DNA of 64,000 bases, from the NCBI GenBank assembly GCA_963731285.1, contig CAVSUR010000014.1, positions 1,240,001-1,304,000 on the forward strand. Direction: 5' to 3'. The DNA comes from CAVSUR01 sp963731285. GTDB taxonomy: Bacteria; Actinomycetota; Actinomycetes; Streptosporangiales; Streptosporangiaceae. The notes under the pieces are model-generated. The model was not told the DNA's origin. It ran no database searches and saw only the letters and a program-made list of their open reading frames with translations. Shown piece by piece: positions 8,827 to 16,950 of the stretch (within the stretch, counting starts at the first letter, position 1; each line of letters starts with the position of its first letter). Both the position numbers and the translations under genes were made by a program.

Positions 8827-8858
8827 AGTGGAGGGCCGCCCGGAGACGGCCCTCCACT
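8827..8858 (-). terminator. Hairpin terminator after the secreted protein gene
   Basis: Perfect 12-bp inverted repeat (AGTGGAGGGCCG / CGGCCCTCCACT) with an 8-nt loop. It lies about 30 nt beyond the TAA stop of the minus-strand gene at 8890-10538. There is no U tract, as is usual in GC-rich actinobacteria. It could act on transcripts from either strand. Confidence 0.65.
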
Positions 8859-8864
8859 TGCTGC

Positions 8865-8898
8865 AATCCTGGTTAGCCCTGAATCCTGGTTAGCCCTG
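8865..8898. repeat. 17-bp tandem duplication at a gene 3' end
   Basis: The unit AATCCTGGTTAGCCCTG occurs twice head to tail (8865-8881 and 8882-8898). The second copy contains the stop codon of the minus-strand secreted protein gene; the first is a downstream duplicate. It is probably a replication-slippage product. Confidence 0.85.
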
Positions 8899-10538
8899 AG
8901 GACACGGATTGCTGGGCAGGATCTTCTGGTAGTCGTTGTACTGGGCGGAGGGAACCCCGCCTAGCCCGGTGTAGGTCACCTTGAGCAGGTTGCCGTACTG
9001 GGCGTTCTTACCGTAGTCGCGGTTGGTGAACCTCGGTACGGTCTGCCCGGGCGCCCACGTGCACCCGCCGAGCGCGTGCCCGCTGGTGTAGTAGGGGTAG
9101 AAGGCGGCCGGCGTGCTGTCATCGGTCAGGGGGATGCGCGTGCATCCCTGGCCGGTGGCGCCGTTGCAGGCCTGGGACTGGGACTCGATGGCAGGCAGGT
9201 CGGTGTTGAAGCCAACCTTGGCGTAATTGACGTTGTACGCCGACCCGGTGCGCGGGCTGGTGACGATAGTCGGGCTCGGCGTCAGCTTCCGGTTCCCGTT
9301 GGGCCAGTCCCGGAGGTACGACGTCCCGTCGAAACCGATGTTCGTGCCCTCGCAGCCGCTGACCCGCACGAGCGTGGATGCTGATGCGGGGAAGCAGCCG
9401 ACGTCATCGGCATCGGTCGGCTCGACGTTCGACCCGGCCCCCTCGGTCCCGGTACACGTTCCGGTGCTGGCATTGACTGTGCTGCAGTAGTCGAAGTGAC
9501 CGATCTCGGTGTCGAAGGCGACGTTGTAGGTGGCTGCCGCCCAGGGCACGGTGGTCTTCGTGCTCGACGTCGAGTACATCGGGTGGAAGTCGTACGGAAT
9601 GTTCTTGCAGGTAGTGCCGTGCGGCGCGTACTTGATCTGGCCGAAGCCGTTGGCCGCGCTGGCCGTCATCAGGCCCGTCTGACCCGTGGTGGTGTCCGTG
9701 ACGATGGTCCGCAGCCCGTGCGGCGGTGTCGTGCATGGTGACGGTGTAGCGGTCCCCGGGATTCAGCGTCAGGTCCTTGGCCAGGTCCGGCTTGCCCGAC
9801 GCAACCGGGTCGAAGTTGACCGGGTTCGGCGGTCCCTGCGGCTTGCCGCTGTGGGTCAGGTAAGCGAAGTTGGCGTACTCCACGCCGGTCAGTGGACCTC
9901 TGGCCTGGCAGGAGGCGTTGAGCTGCTGTCCGGTCACCGGGTTCAGCGACAGGCTGTCAATGGTCAGTGCGACGCACCACTGGGTGGCCGAGCAGCTGGA
10001 GCCGTTGAACTGCTGGACATAGCCCGGCGGGTAGAACTGCAGTTCCATGAACGCAGTTCCGGCGTGATATGGGGCTGCCCGGCTTGGTGATGTTGCGGTT
10101 ACTGTCGGGAGGGCAGGTCTTCACCGTCTCCGGGTAAGACTGCGTGTCGCACATCGCCATGCCGAACCAGGTCGCCGGGTACAGCATGAAGTTGTACGAC
10201 CGCTTGCCCGGGATCGCCCTTGACGGCGGGTCCCTGGGAATGATGCCCCGGTACTGCATCTGGTTGCCGGAGCCAGCCCGGTTGGAATAGAACAGCAGCG
10301 ACGGCTCGTCGTGGCCGACGTAGTGACCGAACACGTCCTCGGAATCGTAGGTCTCCGTACACAGGAACCGGTCCTGGGCGCATAGATCGTGCCCTTTCGC
10401 CGCACCGGTCGCTGTCGCGGTATGCGGCGCCGCATGCGACGCCGCCGCCGCCACGCTCGCCATCGCCATGGTCATGGCCAGGGCACATGCCGTCGCGACG
10501 GCGAGAAGCGCTCTCCGGGCCGGGCTAGCTAGTCTCAA
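8890..10538 (-). CDS. Secreted Cys-rich protein of unknown family, two frameshifts
   Basis: After joining frames this is a 548-residue secreted protein. It has a signal peptide (residues 1-34, cleavage near AAA-SHA), then a beta-rich, Cys-rich region with CAQDRFLCTETYDSEDVFG, YVQQFNGSSCSATQWCVAL and CNGATGQGCTRIP. I do not recognise the family. The TTG start at 10538 has an excellent GGAGGT site 6-11 nt upstream. Two single extra bases break the frame: one in the four-base run 10071-10074 and one near 9720. The length is 3n+2, as expected. All three segments keep coherent coding character, so the breaks may be sequence errors. A hairpin terminator follows. It may be an extracellular binding or degrading protein, but that is guesswork. 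Confidence 0.7.
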
Positions 10539-11150
10539 CTGCTTACCTCCACTCGCTCGGGGGGCGGCACTGGCCCCCGAGCACTCTGACAGTGATCAGC
10601 GTCGGTACGACTTCTCTCCTTGCACTAATGCCGACACGGACAGGAACAGGCCGCACCTTCCTGGCGTGCCGATGGGACAATCGCGGGGAAAAGATAACAT
10701 GAGCCAAGAGCGTGATGCAGCAACCAGAGCCGAGCAAAAAAGTGCTGGCTTTCTGCCGGATCATCCCAGTTTCCGAGGATTCCGTCCGGATTTTCGCGGC
10801 GTACCTGCGCGGTCTCCTGGTCAAGATCGTCGACGCCGGGCGTCCTGCCGTCCAGCGCTCGATAGCTGCCAGGCGTCCACCAGGCTAATAACCCGCCGTT
10901 CTCGTACCCGATGGCGACGGCAGCGCTGCCAGGCTCGATCGCTGCCTTTCGCGGCAGGCATACCGAGAGCATCCGCTATCACCCTTAACCTGCCCTCTGA
11001 ACTGGCCTTATTGTTTGTGGGCGCCCGCAGTTGCATGCCCGCCGCCGTCGTGGTTGTCACGCAGAGCAGGTCACTCAGGCCGCCTGGCTAGCCGACGCGG
11101 ACTGCGGGAGCGCGTTCCGAACCGCGCGCCGTCGCCCAGACATAGCGGCC
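10539..11150. other. Intergenic region without a convincing gene
   Basis: About 610 bp, locally less GC-rich near 10970-11010. Open frames exist on both strands but lack ribosome sites and family resemblance. The most protein-like is minus 10625-10972, containing GLLAWWTPGSYRALDGRTP and NPDGILGNWDDPAESQ, which could be a remnant of an unrecognised gene. The region presumably carries the promoter of the TTG-initiated secreted-protein gene at its left end. Confidence 0.5.
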
Positions 11151-11193
11151 TTGACTTTGTACTTCAAAGCAGGGTAGCTTTGAAGTACAAAGT
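11151..11193 (+). promoter_or_regulatory. Double operator overlapping a promoter
   Basis: A perfect 16-bp inverted repeat (arms 11154-11169 and 11178-11193, 8-nt spacer CAGGGTAG). Each arm is itself a 15-bp dyad, CTTTG-N5-CAAAG, so there are two adjacent operator-like sites. A TTGACT -35-like hexamer (11151-11156) overlaps the first site, and a weak TAGCTT lies 18 bp on. The position 54 bp before the membrane protein/winged-helix gene pair suggests autoregulation by that regulator. Winged-helix dimers would fit one dyad each. Confidence 0.75.
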
Positions 11194-11246
11194 TCAGCTC
11201 TGGCTCCGGGCAGACCTTGGAGGCCGACGTGCTAGAGGGCCAGGAC

Positions 11247-11852
11247 ATGAGCGTGCAGGAAGCGGCAGCGGTCGTGCGGGATGCCCGGGCGCGCGCGCAC
11301 AAGGAGCTGGTCATCAGCGCGCCTCTCGTGTATATGGCGTGGGGCCTGGTCTGGCTCCTCGGCTACGGAGCGATGTGGCTGTCGGTGCGCGGGCAGCACC
11401 CCTACACCGGGCCCTCGGGTGTCTCGGTCGCGGCGGTGTTCGTGCTGGCCGGATTCGCGGCGGCGGCGGTGCTGGTCATCGCCAGCAGGGCGGTTGCAGG
11501 CATCGACGGCCAGTCGGTGCGATACCGCCGCATGATCCTGGTGACGTGGGTGATCGGATACCTGATCCTGCTCCTCGTGCAGGCCGCGATGAGCGGCTCC
11601 GTCAGTACGCGGGCGCTCGCGTTCGTGGGCTTCGCGGGTCCGGTGGTGCTGGCCGGGCTGATCTATATCCTTGCCTCTGCCCTCGGACGGAACCGGCCGC
11701 CGTTCGCCCTCGGAGCCGGGCTGGTGATCGTCGGTGCCAGCTGCGCATGGCAGGCACCCGCGGCCATCCTGGCGACCTGCGCGCTGGCCGGCGGCGGAGG
11801 GTTCCTGCTCATGGCGGTCATCGAGACCAGGCTCCGCGCACATGGCAGCTGA
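11247..11852 (+). CDS. Membrane protein upstream of winged-helix regulator
   Basis: Integral membrane protein of about 201 residues with six hydrophobic segments. The first is near SAPLVYMAWGLVWLLGYGAMW; others include AAVFVLAGFAAAAVLVI, WVIGYLILLLVQAA and GPVVLAGLIYILASAL. The family is common next to PF13601-type regulators in actinobacteria, but its function is not known to me. ATG 11247 is preferred; a TTG at 11217 and a GTG at 11229 are in frame. The gene lies directly behind the double operator and overlaps the regulator gene by 11 bp, so the two form one operon. Confidence 0.8.
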   Translation: MSVQEAAAVVRDARARAHKELVISAPLVYMAWGLVWLLGYGAMWLSVRGQHPYTGPSGVSVAAVFVLAGFAAAAVLVIASRAVAGIDGQSVRYRRMILVTWVIGYLILLLVQAAMSGSVSTRALAFVGFAGPVVLAGLIYILASALGRNRPPFALGAGLVIVGASCAWQAPAAILATCALAGGGGFLLMAVIETRLRAHGS

Positions 11853-12246
11853 GACCGAGCTTGACCCTGTCATTCATGCGCCCGCCCGGCTGCGTGTCGT
11901 GGTGACACTGGCCACCCTGCGGGACGGGGACAACCTGTCCTTCACCAGGCTGCAAGACCTGCTCGGGCTGACGCCCGGGAACCTCATCACCCACCTTCGC
12001 AAGCTCGAGGACGCGGGTTACGTCACGACGGTCAAGTCAGGCAGCGGCGTCAACGCCCGGACCTCGGTCAGCCTCAGCCAGCAGGGCCGCAAGGCCCTGG
12101 ACACCTACACAGCGGTCCTGCGGCAGCTACTGGACTCAGCCAGCACCGACGGGGCCAGCACGCACCAACCGGGCCGGCAAACCCGGACAGAAGTCGCAAC
12201 CGCCTGGTTCCCGGTAAGGAGAAGTGATGATGAAGCCGTACTTTGA
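11842..12246 (+). CDS. Winged-helix transcriptional regulator
   Basis: A 134-residue MarR/ArsR-like winged-helix regulator of the short type (PF13601-like). The HTH lies at residues 10-75: PARLRVVVTLATLRDG, FTRLQDLLGLTPGNLITHL as the recognition region, then the wing DAGYVTTVKSGSGVNARTSV. The C-terminus is a short helix and a non-conserved tail. It overlaps the membrane protein gene by 11 bp and probably represses both from the operators at 11154-11193. There is no ligand domain, so the effector may act through the membrane partner. That last point is inference. Confidence 0.85.
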   Translation: MAAETELDPVIHAPARLRVVVTLATLRDGDNLSFTRLQDLLGLTPGNLITHLRKLEDAGYVTTVKSGSGVNARTSVSLSQQGRKALDTYTAVLRQLLDSASTDGASTHQPGRQTRTEVATAWFPVRRSDDEAVL

Positions 12247-12442
12247 CACTCATTCTGCCGGGGTGCTGCTCCTGATTGTCTTGCTGGCCTGGCTGAGCAT
12301 GGAGGCCATCCAGTTTGTCCGGCAGTGGCGGTGGCGGGCAGGTGCCACCCGGGTCGGTCGGCGCAGCTTCTGGCTCGGTTTCGGGGCCCTGCCTGATCGT
12401 TGCGCCTCGCACCACAAGCGCCTGATCCCGCTCGTCTGGTAG
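12227..12442 (+). pseudogene. ICMT-like methyltransferase with internal deletion
   Basis: A 71-residue reading frame with a good AAGGAG site at 12216-12221 and three possible starts (GTG 12224, ATG 12227, ATG 12230). The first 50 residues contain one membrane segment (GVLLLIVLLAWLSMEAI) and an RRSFWLGFGA motif. The last 15 residues, HHKRLIPLVW, match the usual C-terminus of isoprenylcysteine carboxylmethyltransferase-like membrane enzymes (about 180-200 residues). The middle, including the SAM site, is missing, joined in frame near 12390. I read it as an internally deleted gene that still has translation signals. The family assignment is from memory. Confidence 0.5.
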
Positions 12443-12476
12443 CCAAGGGACCGGCTGAGCGCTCCCCTAGTGCTGC

Positions 12477-12617
12477 GTGGTGCTCGTACTTGTCGGCCTG
12501 GCGGTGCTCCTGGGCCTATGGCTGGGCGCAGTCCTGTCGATGATGGGTGATGCCTGCGGCCTGATTCCTGAGACCGGCGCCGCAGCGGACGCCCGGCCAG
12601 CTACCGCAAGGGGTTGA
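12477..12617 (+). CDS. Possible 46-residue membrane peptide
   Basis: A short GTG-initiated frame encoding a strongly hydrophobic N-terminus (VVLVLVGLAVLLGLWLGAVL) followed by a polar tail. There is no clear ribosome site. It may be a real single-pass membrane peptide or a chance frame between two decayed genes. Confidence 0.25.
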   Translation: MVLVLVGLAVLLGLWLGAVLSMMGDACGLIPETGAAADARPATARG

Positions 12618-12632
12618 GGCAGTCGTGCGGGA

Positions 12633-12900
12633 ATGGCGAACCGGCCGGCATTGGTATCGCTCACCAGCACAGGCATCAGCTTCGGCTCCTCCCCCGTCCT
12701 TCTGCTGGCGATCCTTTCCAAGGGATGGACTCTGAGGTATCCCGGTGGCTTGGCCACAAGTCGATCACTACGACCGTTGATCTCTACGGCCACCTGGTGC
12801 CGGAGGCCAGCGGCCGTGCCCGTGACGCGCTCGATCGGGTGTTCCGTCAGGCGGCCATGTGCCCCAAAGTGCCCCGGCAGCACCACGAGTCAGATAGCAC
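12633..12900 (+). pseudogene. Tyrosine recombinase/integrase C-terminal remnant
   Basis: The last third of a phage-type integrase. SSPVLLLAILSKGWTL in one frame is followed, after a one-base loss near 12735, by EVSRWLGHKSITTTVDLYGH with the catalytic His (LGHKS) and nucleophile Tyr (DLYGHL) region. The N-terminal and core domains are absent. Its 3' end runs into the 3' end of the RNase P RNA gene, where mobile elements could attach. It is a relic of an excised or decayed integrated element. Confidence 0.75.
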
Positions 12901-12921
12901 CGCTGGTCAGCGGCATGGGCG

Positions 12922-13341
12922 GCGGGCGAGTCGGCCTGTAGGCCGGGTTCTGTGCACCCGCTTGCGCGGGCCGACGGCCATCCATCTGGGACTGCCGTTG
13001 CCGGCAGCCTCGTGCGGCCTACCCGCGAGCATCGGGCGGGCCGCCCTCGATCGCTCGCGCAGGGACTGCGCCCGCTTAGGCGCGGCCCCCTCTTGGCCTT
13101 GCTCCGGGTGGGGTTTACCGAGCCGCCCGGATCACTCCGGGCGCTGGTGGTCTCTTACACCACCGTTTCACCCTTACCCCCGGACGGATCCGGGGGCGGT
13201 CTGTTTTCTGTGGCACTTTCCCGCGGGTCACCCCGGGTCGGCGTTACCGACCACCCTGCCCTGCGGAGCCCGGACCTTCCTCGGCGTTCCCGGACGAGCC
13301 GGAAACGCCGCGGCCGCCCGGCCGGCTCGCCCGCCGCTTGG
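12922..13341 (-). ncRNA. rnpB: RNase P RNA (class A)
   Basis: Catalytic RNA that cleaves the 5' leader from tRNA precursors. On the minus strand the gene opens with a GGCGAGCCGGCC stem strand near 13335 and continues into the CR-I core GAGGAAGGTCCGGGCTCC. It carries AGGGTGAAACGGTGGTGTAAGAGACCACCAGCG and the GGGTAAACCCCACC element, and ends ACAGAACCCGGCCTACAGGCCGACTCGCC at about 12925. The final segment pairs with the 5' end. These are the universally conserved bacterial class A blocks, in order. The exact ends are estimated from the closing stem. Confidence 0.95.
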
Positions 13342-13539
13342 GATCAAGTCTAGGGTGCGCGAAGCGAGCGGGGCCAGGCGCCGGGTCTGCCCGCTCGCTG
13401 CCCAGGCAGGCCGGCCAGCGGAAGGATCGCCGCGGCGGTGACTGCCCCGGCCGCCCGCAGCAGCCGGCTCGTATGCCTGGTGCGGGCGGACACCCCGTAG
13501 CCGCCGCGGCGCCGCTCCTCATGAGCCGCCGCGATCAGG
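13342..13539. other. Gap between rnpB and the LuxR-type pseudogene
   Basis: About 200 bp upstream of rnpB that must hold its promoter. I see no gene and no clear -35/-10 pair. The open frames here on both strands lack family resemblance. Confidence 0.4.
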
Positions 13540-14303
13540 GCTCCGGCCGCTCCCCCCGGCCAGGTTCTCGATGATCGCCAGCGGATTGCCCCGGCCCGCG
13601 TCCACCAGGTGCTCTAGGGTCGCCGGGGCCATCCGCACCTCGTGCTGCGCGGCCAGCTCGGCGCACTCGGCGTAGCTGAGGCCGAGCACCGGCACTGTCG
13701 GCAGGCCCGTGCCGATGAGCTCCTGGCCAGGGTCTTACCGCACGGCCAGCACCATGGCGATGCGCTCGGTGGCCAGCCGCCTGGCCGCAAACAGCAGGGT
13801 CCGGCGGGATTCGGGATCGATCCACTGCAGGTCATCGACCAGGGTCAGCAGCGGAGCATCGGCAGCAGCCGCCAGGGCCGCCAGTGCGCCCGCGCGTGCG
13901 GCGAGCGGGCCCGCTGGCGGCTCGTCCGACCGGGCCAGGCTGGCATCCAGCGCCCGGCGCTGAAACCCGGGGACCGCGGCGAAATACAGCCGCAGCGGCG
14001 CAGCAGCAGCAGATCGGCAGCAACCGCGAAAAGGGATAATGGCCTCGGATTCCTCGCCGCGCACCCACATCACCCGGCTGCCCTGGCGTCCCGCGGCCAG
14101 GCCGCGAGGTGCTCGAGCAGGGCAGTCTTGCCGACGCCCACCTCGCCGACCAGCATTATCGCGCCTCCGGCGGTGTCCAGCGAGTCGACCAGCTCGCCGA
14201 GCCGCCGCCGCTCCGGCCCTCGGCCGACGAGCCGGCCGAGCCGTGCCGGCGGCCTGCCGGAATGCCCTGGCCTCAGGTCGAGCTCGTGCCCTTCCATGGC
14301 CAT
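13540..14303 (-). pseudogene. LuxR-family AAA ATPase regulator, broken
   Basis: N-terminal half of a large LuxR-type ATPase regulator (LAL-like). Visible are the Walker A segment GGAIMLVGEVGVGKTALLEH, then VMWVRGEESEAI, LTLVDDLQWIDPESRRTLLF (Walker B DDLQW), ERIAMVLAVR and GRGNPLAIIENLAGG. It is disrupted by a one-base loss near 14090, a compensated frame change at about 13995-14035, and an in-frame TAA at about 13735 directly after MVLAVR. The remaining roughly 600 residues, including the helix-turn-helix, are missing. The in-frame stop plus truncation make this a real pseudogene. Confidence 0.8.
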
Positions 14304-14393
14304 TCCCCGGCAGGTTCGGAAATGCTCGCCATCACCCAGTGATTTGACAGGAGAAGAAACTGGAGGCGTCGGGCCGACTGGCCCGGGGCGGCC

Positions 14394-15494
14394 TCAGCGG
14401 CCCTTTGCCCGCAGGTGGCCGGTGTCGTTGAGCGAGCGGACCAGCGCGGGCCCGTCGGCGAACCAGTCGATCTCGCACAGCGAGGCCACCGACAGATGAA
14501 TCCGGAACAACGCGGCGGGCGGGGCCAGCAGCGCCCGGCAGGCCATTGTCTTGATCGGCGTGACGTGGCTGACCAGCAGCAGCGTCTTGCCCTGATGCGC
14601 GGCCAGCAGCCGGTCCAGCGCGCCCAGCACCCGCCGGGCCGTCGCGGCGAAGCTCTCCCCGCCCGGCGGCGCGGCGTCGGCGCCGGCCAGCCAGGCCGAC
14701 ATCTCCTCCGGCCACTGCGCGGCGGCCTCGGCGAAGCTCATCCCCTCCCACTTGCCGAAGTCGGTCTCGACCAGGTCATCCTCGACTGCCAGCGGCGCGC
14801 CGGTTGCCCTGGCCGCCGCCTCCGCGGTCCGCAGCGCGCGCCGCAGCGGCGAGCTCACCACGATCTCGACGCCGCCCCGCGCGGCCAGCCGCCGGGCCGC
14901 CGCGGCTGCCTGGTGGCGGCCGCCGTCGGTCAGCGGGATGTCGCCTCGCCCGGCAAAGCGGCGCTCGGCCGACAGCGGCGTCTCGCCGTGCCGCAGCAGC
15001 ACGGTCGTGGTTGCCTGCCCCTGCGGCGGCCCCCAGGCCAGCAGGCCAGCGTCCGGCCGCGCGTCGGCGGGCTGCTCGCCGCGGGCCGCCGCGTCCATGG
15101 CCTGGTTCGCCAGCCGGTCAGCGCGCGCGTTGCGGGCCCTGGGAACCCAGGTGTAGGTCACCGTGCCGAGCCGGCCGGCCGCCTCGTGCGCGGTCTGCGC
15201 CAGTTCCCGCAGGTTGCCGTCCTTGATCTGCCACCGCCCTGACATCTGCTCGACAACCAGCTTGGAGTCCATCCTGACCTCGACGTCCGCGTCCGGAATC
15301 AGGTCCGCAGCGGTGCCCAGCCCGGCGATCAGGCCGGAATACTCGGCGACGTTGTTGGTAGCGGTGCCCAGGCTGTCGGATAGCTCGGCGAGCACCTCGC
15401 CGGAACTGGCGTCGGCCACCACGGCGCCGTAGCCTGCCGGCCCCGGGTTGCCGCGCGACCCGCCGTCAGCCTCGACCAGCAGCCTGCGGGTCAC
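14394..15494 (-). CDS. Bifunctional RNase HI / histidine phosphatase
   Basis: A 366-residue fusion like mycobacterial Rv2228c. The N-terminal RNase H domain (about 1-135) has EADGGSRGNPGPAGYG, NNVAEYSGLI, the MDSKLVVEQMSG aspartate motif and ARADRLANQAMD. The C-terminal phosphoglycerate-mutase-like domain (about 165-360) has the catalytic LLRHGETPLSAERRFAGRG, SPLRRALRTA, ETDFGKWEGMSF and LLVSHVTPIK with the second catalytic His. It probably removes RNA from RNA/DNA hybrids; the phosphatase substrate is uncertain (alpha-ribazole phosphate is known for relatives). GTG 15494 overlaps the upstream stop as GTGA, indicating translational coupling. Confidence 0.93.
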   Translation of the reverse strand: MTRRLLVEADGGSRGNPGPAGYGAVVADASSGEVLAELSDSLGTATNNVAEYSGLIAGLGTAADLIPDADVEVRMDSKLVVEQMSGRWQIKDGNLRELAQTAHEAAGRLGTVTYTWVPRARNARADRLANQAMDAAARGEQPADARPDAGLLAWGPPQGQATTTVLLRHGETPLSAERRFAGRGDIPLTDGGRHQAAAAARRLAARGGVEIVVSSPLRRALRTAEAAARATGAPLAVEDDLVETDFGKWEGMSFAEAAAQWPEEMSAWLAGADAAPPGGESFAATARRVLGALDRLLAAHQGKTLLLVSHVTPIKTMACRALLAPPAALFRIHLSVASLCEIDWFADGPALVRSLNDTGHLRAKGR

Positions 15495-16234
15495 AGTCCG
15501 GACTCGGCGGTTCTCACCAGGATCCGGCGGCATTCCTCGCAGCGCAGCACCTCGTCGTCAGGCGCGGCGCGGATGGCATTGAGATCGACGGTGTTCAGCG
15601 ACAGGTGGCAGCCCTCGCACCGGCCCCGCCGCAGCGCCGCCGCGCCCACCCCGCCGACCTGCTGGCGCAGCCGCCCATACAGGTCGAGCAGGTCACCCGG
15701 CACGTCGGCGGCGACCGCGGCGCGGCGGTCGGCCGCCTTGCCGGTCTGCTCGGCCAGGTCCGCGACGGCCGCGTCGCGGCGGGCGGTCGCGGCCTGCCGG
15801 TCGACCGTGCCCTGCTCGCGCTCGGCCGCTGCGGACTGGCGTTCGGCCTCGGCGCCCTCGCGCCGCTCCATCACGTCCAGGACGATCTCCTCCAGGTCGT
15901 CCTGGCGGCGCAGCAGCGAGGCGATCTCCGACTGCAGGTTCTCCAGCTCGCGCGGCGAGGAGACCTGCCCGGCCTCCAGCCGCTTGCGGTCCCGGTCGAT
16001 CCGGGTCCGTACCTGCTCGACGTCCGCCTCGGCCTTGCCCTGCTCGCGCTTGAGGTCGCCCTCTCTCGCGCCGACGGCGGCCAGGATGTCGCGCAGCTCG
16101 CCGTCGCGCCGGTCCAGCCGGGCCAGCTCCGCGTGCTCGGGCAGATTCCGCCGGGTATGGTCCAGGCGGCCCAGCTCCGCGTCCAGATCGGCCAGCTCGA
16201 GCAGGCGCTGCTGCGCGTCGGGAGAAGCTTTCAC
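15491..16234 (-). CDS. C4-type zinc-ribbon protein (DUF164/CdsZ-like)
   Basis: A 247-residue protein with a long antiparallel coiled coil (about residues 10-175, Glu/Arg/Ala-rich heptads) and a C-terminal zinc ribbon with CEGCHLSL and CEECRRILV (two CxxC pairs). It is homologous to mycobacterial Rv2229c, which sits in the same order next to an RNase H/phosphatase gene. Related proteins are reported to contact ribosomes or RNA and to help hibernation. It overlaps the RNase H gene by four bases and has about 150 bp free upstream, so it likely heads a two-gene operon. Confidence 0.9.
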   Translation of the reverse strand: MKASPDAQQRLLELADLDAELGRLDHTRRNLPEHAELARLDRRDGELRDILAAVGAREGDLKREQGKAEADVEQVRTRIDRDRKRLEAGQVSSPRELENLQSEIASLLRRQDDLEEIVLDVMERREGAEAERQSAAAEREQGTVDRQAATARRDAAVADLAEQTGKAADRRAAVAADVPGDLLDLYGRLRQQVGGVGAAALRRGRCEGCHLSLNTVDLNAIRAAPDDEVLRCEECRRILVRTAESGL

Positions 16235-16386
16235 GGGCCCACGTTAGCCTGCCCGGCCGGTGCTGTCGCCCGCTGTGCGCCGCGGCCGGCGGCGGGCTGG
16301 CCCGGGCCGGGCGGGCGGCCGGCCGGGCGGCCGCGGGGATCGGCAAAACCGCTCGGCGGGCCGCGCGACTGCGGTAGACCTGCCGC

Positions 16387-16887
16387 ATGGACCTGCCGCG
16401 GATCAGCCGGCCGTACATGCCCGGCTACGGAATCCTCGGGCCCGACGAGGGAAGCGGCCTGCTGCCGTGGTCGTGGGCGGCAGAGCGGCTGACCGCAGCG
16501 CGCAACTACTGGGCCGTCTCGGTCCGGCCCGACGGCCGGCCGCACTCGATGCCGGTCTGGGGCATGTGGGACGACAGCGCCCTCTGGTTCACCACCGGCG
16601 TGGCCTCGCGCAAGGCCCGCAACCTCCGGGCGGAGCCGCGCTGCGTGGTGACCACCGAGGATGCCAATGACCCGGTCGTGATCGAGGGCGCCGCGGCCAT
16701 CGTCACCGATCCGGCCAGCACCCGCCGGGTCCTTGACCTGATGAACGCTAAGTACGGCACCGATCTGGAGCCCTCGTTCCTGGATCCCGAGATCAACGCG
16801 ACCGTCTGCGTCCGGCCCGGGCAGGTGATCAGCATGCGGCACGGTGATTTCACCGGCTCGCCGACCCGCTGGCGGTTCGGCGGCTGA
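16387..16887 (+). CDS. Pyridoxamine 5'-phosphate oxidase-fold protein
   Basis: A 166-residue split-barrel flavin-binding-fold protein of the PPOX/FDOR type, which bind FMN or F420. The barrel core is seen in NYWAVSVRPDGRPHSMPVWG, WDDSALWFTTGVASRKARNL and EPRCVVTTEDANDPVVIEG, with VCVRPGQVISM near the end. Sequence alone does not say FMN or F420; F420 would be plausible in an actinobacterium. Start ATG 16387 is preceded by GGTAGACC, possibly a leaderless -10. Monocistronic. Confidence 0.85.
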   Translation: MDLPRISRPYMPGYGILGPDEGSGLLPWSWAAERLTAARNYWAVSVRPDGRPHSMPVWGMWDDSALWFTTGVASRKARNLRAEPRCVVTTEDANDPVVIEGAAAIVTDPASTRRVLDLMNAKYGTDLEPSFLDPEINATVCVRPGQVISMRHGDFTGSPTRWRFGG

Positions 16888-16910
16888 CGCGGGCGCCAGT
16901 GCCGGGCGGC

Positions 16911-16950
16911 TCAGCGGCCGACGCGAAGGCTCAGCGGCCGACGCGAAGGC
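16911..16950. repeat. 20-bp tandem duplication at the rskA 3' end
   Basis: The unit TCAGCGGCCGACGCGAAGGC is present twice (16911-16930, 16931-16950). It begins with the reverse complement of the anti-sigma factor stop codon, so a second, unused end of the gene lies just downstream. It is the same kind of event as at 8865-8898. Confidence 0.85.

Noticed and set aside
10625..10972. Minus-strand open frame with protein-like stretches (GLLAWWTPGSYRALDGRTP)
   Set aside because: No ribosome site, no family resemblance and a Cys/Pro-rich tail; kept only as a note in the intergenic entry.
12952..13441. Open frames across the RNase P RNA region
   Set aside because: They run through conserved rnpB structure and encode no recognisable protein.
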